Positions 44,714-48,453 of a DNA stretch of 48,453 nt are shown here, piece after piece (the stretch's first letter is position 1; the number at the start of each line of letters is the position of its first letter). The notes below the pieces were generated by a model. The model had not been told where the DNA came from and ran no database searches. It saw only the letters and a program-made list of their open reading frames with translations. Source of the stretch: Paenibacillus sp. 32O-W. Its GTDB lineage: Bacteria > Bacillota > Bacilli > Paenibacillales > NBRC-103111. The stretch is from positions 1-48,453 of the forward strand of contig NZ_VEGP01000028.1 of assembly GCF_007679495.1 (NCBI RefSeq). The letters are read 5' to 3'. Position numbers and translations under genes: made by a program.

Positions 44714-44959
44714 CTTGAAAATCCGTCTATTTTCATTTTCTGCTGGTGCCGTGCAAACAGAATGCTTCGTCTAACTGGATTTCCTCCATCTAGTTTGCCT
44801 GTTTAAGGTGAAAAGCGAAAACTAACTGGATTTCCTCCAGCTATTTTACGATTAAAGGGCGTTATCAGCAGAAAGTACCGATTCTAACTGTAGTTTTTCC
44901 ATTTACTTTAATCGCTTTCTACCTTTCGTTTTAATTTACCTGCATAAAATCCAGCCAGA
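44714..44959. repeat. Long dispersed repeat, right copy
   Basis: Direct-orientation counterpart of 31814-32070, with CTAACTG subunits at 44771, 44822 and 44884 (51 and 62 bp apart, as in the left copy). The final 60 bp (TAGTTTTTCCATTTACTTTA onward) is the best conserved part. Non-coding. Confidence 0.85.
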
Positions 44960-45103
44960 TGACTTTTTTCGGCCAGCCGGGCTGGTTTCGGCGTTGCTCC
45001 CTATTCAGTCCCATCAATCCTTTAAGTGGATTATCTTTAGCATATTGGGGGCTGACCACCCGCCATGCAGCGCACAACGCACGCCGGGACAAGTTAAGAA
45101 AAG

Positions 45104-45143
45104 CAAAAAAACTGCCCTCCAGTAGTTGTTTACTGAAGGACAG
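45104..45143 (-). terminator. Intrinsic terminator of the lipoprotein gene
   Basis: On the minus strand CTGTCCTTCAGTA pairs with TACTGGAGGGCAG (two G-T pairs) and is followed by seven T, about 30 bp after the lipoprotein stop. Confidence 0.8.
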
Positions 45144-45174
45144 CTCATCCTTGTATTGCATCCGGGCTTCATTA

Positions 45175-46452
45175 TTATTGTGCCGCGGCTGCTTCCATCA
45201 TTTCCACGAATTGATCGGGATCGATTCCCTGGCTTTCCAAAGCGCTCAGGAACTCTTCCCACTCTTCATCGGTCATATTCTCGAAGTCAAAGCCTTGCAA
45301 AGCTTCCCAGTCAATACCTTCCAAGCCTTCCATACCCAGCTCTCCCGTAAGCTCATCCTCGTCGTAATAGACATCGGCGCCGCCATAGAGAGAATCCATT
45401 TTCTCGATGAACTCTTCCAGCTTGACTGCATCGGTAGGAACTCCGATCTTGAATTCTACTTCTTCATTGATGTTGGTATATTTCACGTCACCTTTTAACC
45501 CGAGCTTGAAATTCATGTCTTCGTCCTTGACATCGACATCCAGGTTAATGGCTTGGTAGTTTACGAAGTCTTGTTTGTTAACGGCAGTCAAAATGCTGAA
45601 CTCGTTAATTTTTAACGACTTGCGCATTTCATCGATAGCTTCCTTCAGCTTGCCGGCATCGGTAGACTCGAGATCCTTCTTGGCGGTATCCAGCTCTTCC
45701 TTGCTAATTTGGAACATGCCGGCATATTTTTCGCTGGCGATCAAATCAATGATTTGCGGTGCCGCTTTTTCAACGATGGTTTTGACGGCTTCTTCCAGAT
45801 TCTCATCAGTAATCGTGAATTTCACGACGTTTTTAGCTTCAATGCCTTCAGGCAGCTGAGCTTCGTCCTTTTTCAACAGTTGGAAATGATTCTGCTCATC
45901 GAAGCTGCCGAGAAGAGCCTTCAGCGCATCCTGACTGAATTCCTGCTGTTTCTTGAAGTTCAAGAGCTCCGGATTGAATTCTTCTCCGGCTTGCTCGCTC
46001 AGTTCTTTCATATCCATTTCGACAAATTTACCGACAAGCTCCTGCGGAAGAGGCATCATCGGAATGTTGGGGATTTTCACCCACATTTTATCCTGGGTAA
46101 GGACGAACGGGATGCTGAATTTCATCTCCATGTCGCCTTTCAGGTTCATTTCCAGCGTCATCTCGATCTGCTGAGGATCCTGCTTGAACACTCCGCTCGC
46201 TTTAATATCAGCGTTTTTCAGCATTTCGCTGACCATCGCCATCTCAGGGTTAGCATTCAGCACTTCTTCCGGAAAATCCATCGACATAGTCATTCCCATC
46301 TCGAAGGCACCGGACTTCATATTCATAGTGTTGGTCAAGCCTGTTTCAATAGCGCTTTTAGGCGATGGTTTTTTCCCACAGCCGGCTACGATAAGCGCGA
46401 TGGAAAGCATTAGTGCAACAATTAACCCCAATTTTTTTCTTTTAATAGACAT
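45175..46452 (-). CDS. Large lipoprotein, LppX/LolA-fold DUF6612-like
   Basis: 425 aa from the ATG at 46452 (GAGGAGAG upstream); a longer frame from 46515 adds no signal and is not used. Lipobox IVAGC gives Cys25, so the protein is anchored outside the membrane. The body alternates Met-rich amphipathic strands (SGAFEMGMTMSMDFP, IEMTLEMNLKGDMEMKF) like lipid-binding half-barrel lipoproteins, then acidic helices, ending in a Glu/Asp-rich tail with FENMTDEEWEEFLSALESQG. Exact role unknown. Confidence 0.75.
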   Translation of the reverse strand: MSIKRKKLGLIVALMLSIALIVAGCGKKPSPKSAIETGLTNTMNMKSGAFEMGMTMSMDFPEEVLNANPEMAMVSEMLKNADIKASGVFKQDPQQIEMTLEMNLKGDMEMKFSIPFVLTQDKMWVKIPNIPMMPLPQELVGKFVEMDMKELSEQAGEEFNPELLNFKKQQEFSQDALKALLGSFDEQNHFQLLKKDEAQLPEGIEAKNVVKFTITDENLEEAVKTIVEKAAPQIIDLIASEKYAGMFQISKEELDTAKKDLESTDAGKLKEAIDEMRKSLKINEFSILTAVNKQDFVNYQAINLDVDVKDEDMNFKLGLKGDVKYTNINEEVEFKIGVPTDAVKLEEFIEKMDSLYGGADVYYDEDELTGELGMEGLEGIDWEALQGFDFENMTDEEWEEFLSALESQGIDPDQFVEMMEAAAAQ

Positions 46453-47020
46453 TTCTTCTCTCCTCACTCCTTTAGCAATCGTGCAGCCAAATTCGAATAT
46501 ACCATAAATCGACATATGGAGAAATGGTCCCTTAGAATCGAAATATCCCTGAAAAATGGTAAGTTCCCTATAAAAGAACAGTAGTTTTATTCCTTTAAAG
46601 TCATAAGTTTAAGTTGGTTTTCCGCGTCGTTATACACTTTTTTGGAACTTCGTCAAAGTCGGCAATTTTGAAAAGCAAGGAATTTTCATGAAAAAAGGGG
46701 AGTGAAAAAGATAAATGCAAACGGTTAATACTGTAAAACATTTCCAATATATATGGCAGAAATTATTTGAATATAGGTCCAAATACCTAAAAAAATATTA
46801 GTTCCGGATTAATTGTTGCCTGGGGAGTAGATGTTTTTCTAGGTTCGGAAGAGCAGCCGCATGGACTAGGCAGCTTTCATCTTCGCGTGGTGGGCAAACG
46901 CCGATTTCCAGTAGATAGCCTTCGATTTTAGTTGAATGCCTCGTGTTTATTCGGCAGCCGAATGCATACAAATGTAGAAAATGCATGAACGATCTGATGC
47001 ATATAAAAGGGGACACGGAC
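46453..47020. other. Intergenic region with a possible 28-aa ORF
   Basis: Mostly AT-rich between divergent genes. ATG at 46715 after GGGGAGTGA opens 28 codons ending at 46801 in a basic tail (RSKYLKKY). The ribosome spacing is 12 bp, longer than ideal. No family recognised, so it is noted here rather than called. Confidence 0.3.
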
Positions 47021-48049
47021 ATGAATTCTGTCGAACCGACTCTTCAAGAATGGAAGGAATGCATTGCCGCGGCTTTGCATTTCAAACAACTTCGCTGCTG
47101 GAATTGGATAACCGATGAAATGGTGTTCGGCGTGCAGAATCCGGAAGACGGAAAGATCGGGTATTGCTGCATAATGGGCTCTTCGGACGATATTGCCGAT
47201 ATGGCGGCTCTGTCGATCCATCTGGGCAGCGAGGGCCTCGAAGGGCTCCGGAGGATACGCAGTGAGGATCTTCTCCCCGATGAATTGCTGCATGCCCAGC
47301 ATTGTATAATGGTTTCTTTCGAAAATCGGGAAATGCTGGAAAAGCACGATGTGGAGCTTTATAAAAAAATAGGCCTGAAGTGCAGTAAGAATGGTTGGCC
47401 CTATTTCCGTTATTTTGAGCCGGGTTATGTTCCATGGCTATTGAGCGGGGCGCAGGTCCGGTTTATGACTATAGCTATAAAGCAAGTAATCGAAACGGCT
47501 TTGCGGTTTAAATCCAATCCGGGCCTGCTGCGGCGGGAGGACCATCCATATTACCTGGTACGGGTTCCGTTTAGGCGGAACGGCGGTTTGATCTGGACGG
47601 ACCGGTGGGCGGTACCGGAACCGATGGTTCGCTCTCGGGTTCCTGCAGTTTGGCTGGATGAATTGAGTCTGCGCCGAATCCAGGGAACCCTGCCGAAATG
47701 GATGGGGATATGGGAAATGGATGTTTTCTATGCTCCGGTGCCTTTGAAGGGCAGGGACAAGCTGTACTTTCCGAAGATGTGTTTAATCGTTGATCATTAT
47801 TCCGGCGAGGTATTGCACACTCATTGGTCTGAGACCGGCGGGGAGCCGTTGGAATTCGTCGAACAGTGGATAGCATTGATGCAGCGTCTGGGAGGAAGGC
47901 CTTTCAAGCTTTTGGTACAGAGAGAGGAAGTGCTGGAATCCTTCGAATCGGTCGCTCTCGGTCTTAATATCCAGCTGGAGCGGGCTCCGCGGCTTTACAG
48001 GCTGGAGGAGATCAAGATGCATCTTTATGATGAACTGGCCCCTTTTTAG
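47021..48049 (+). CDS. DUF7309/DUF6930-like protein
   Basis: 342 aa from the ATG at 47021, 9 bp after AAAGGGG; the longer frame from 46943 lacks a ribosome site. Cytoplasmic, no signal. N-terminal half (about 1-150: WKECIAAALHFKQLRCWNW, IGYCCIMGSSDD) resembles DUF7309 and the C-terminal half (KMCLIVDHYSGEVLHTHW, GGRPFKLLVQREEVLESF) resembles DUF6930, two domains that occur together in Bacillota. Function unknown. Full length, then a repeat tract begins. Confidence 0.7.
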   Translation: MNSVEPTLQEWKECIAAALHFKQLRCWNWITDEMVFGVQNPEDGKIGYCCIMGSSDDIADMAALSIHLGSEGLEGLRRIRSEDLLPDELLHAQHCIMVSFENREMLEKHDVELYKKIGLKCSKNGWPYFRYFEPGYVPWLLSGAQVRFMTIAIKQVIETALRFKSNPGLLRREDHPYYLVRVPFRRNGGLIWTDRWAVPEPMVRSRVPAVWLDELSLRRIQGTLPKWMGIWEMDVFYAPVPLKGRDKLYFPKMCLIVDHYSGEVLHTHWSETGGEPLEFVEQWIALMQRLGGRPFKLLVQREEVLESFESVALGLNIQLERAPRLYRLEEIKMHLYDELAPF

Positions 48050-48187
48050 ATTTTGGGAAAGTTCCCCGTTCCTGCGAACTTCGAAGCGATGAACCGCGCA
48101 TCTGTTTCCCGGACCGGCCTTCAGCCGTCCCTGCCGATCACGGAAGCTCGTATGACGCGATTACGATGAAGATACCGGACACCGCTT

Positions 48188-48453
48188 ATTTGGGTAATAT
48201 CCCCTTCGCTCAGTTTGGTGGAGCGAGCCGTTGGGAGCACTCGGGGAGATAGTAGGAGATGAAGGTCTGAAGCGGGGAAGGCAGACGAGTCTCCCCCGCA
48301 TTTGGGTAATATCCCCTTCGCTCAGTTTGATGGAATGGGCTACAAGGTGCACTCAGGGAGATAGTAGGAGATGAGGGTCTGAAGCGGGGAAGGCAGACGA
48401 GTCTCCCCCGCATTTGGGTAATATCCCCTTCGCTCAGTTTGATGGAATGGGCT
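48188..48453. repeat. 112-bp tandem repeat running off the window end
   Basis: ATTTGGGTAATATCCCC starts units at 48188, 48300 and 48412; period exactly 112 bp. Two full units and 42 bp of a third are visible. Each unit ends with a hairpin (GCGGGG to CCCCGC enclosing AGAC/GTCT). The first unit differs from the second mostly in a 25-bp variable stretch. As 112 is not divisible by 3, coding is unlikely. The segment 48050-48187 shows nothing recognisable. Confidence 0.9.

Noticed and set aside
44931-45161. 76-codon minus-strand ORF between the right repeat and the lipoprotein gene
   Set aside because: It overlaps the lipoprotein terminator and the repeat and has no ribosome site.

Overview
The window reads as chromosomal DNA of a Paenibacillus-like Bacillota. 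Signs are strong AGGAGG-type ribosome sites, frequent GTG and TTG starts, LplB/LplC-type sugar permeases without their own ATPase, copper-amine-oxidase-type stalk domains, SBP lipoproteins, and gene-poor gaps filled with short dispersed repeats. No rRNA, tRNA, intact transposase, integrase or CRISPR array was seen. Genus-level assignment is inference from gene content.

Layout. 1-710: repeat-rich non-coding DNA with two DnaA-box-like sites. 711-1622: alpha/beta hydrolase. 2026-2883 (minus): a small secreted protein behind a possible protease remnant. 3045-12648: a HAD phosphatase, an RpiR-type regulator, a metallo-beta-lactamase-fold hydrolase, a complete oligopeptide/dipeptide ABC transporter (binding protein, two permeases, two ATPases) and a metallophosphoesterase. 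12988-22318: a carbohydrate locus with LacI regulator, Gfo/Idh/MocA oxidoreductase, LplB/LplC permeases, sugar-binding lipoprotein, DUF4091 glycoside-hydrolase-like protein and an MBL-fold hydrolase interrupted at a run of eight G. 22821-24203: TcyP-type cystine symporter. 24270-24870: a 50/51-bp tandem array. 25210-26576 (minus): membrane protein and YebC-type protein. 27007-31540: repeat-bearing stalk-domain protein, YdcF-type membrane protein, ROK protein and Cof-type HAD phosphatase.

32443-42658 looks like a defence island. It holds a small protein and two YdbS/YdbT-like PH-domain proteins, both behind LexA-box-like palindromes, then a WYL regulator, a decayed gene that resembles the two ends of a nuclease, a full type I restriction-modification set (hsdM, hsdS, hsdR) and a 38-codon remnant resembling the start of an RloC/PrrC-type AAA ATPase. 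A roughly 250-bp non-coding repeat lies in direct orientation on both sides (31814-32070 and 44714-44959). Between the island and the right copy lies a fused phosphotransacylase (PduL)-acetate kinase gene.

44960-48453: a large lipoprotein (minus), a DUF7309/DUF6930-like protein, and a 112-bp tandem repeat that runs off the window end.

The most informative regulatory signal is a perfect palindrome, TTTTTGGGCCCAAAAA, found before both the LacI gene and the oxidoreductase gene that opens the sugar operon, with degenerate versions around the LacI promoter. The most unusual coding features are a tract of about 19 pentapeptide repeats in front of an OppF-type ATPase, six 16-residue repeats in the stalk-domain protein, and the PduL-AckA fusion.
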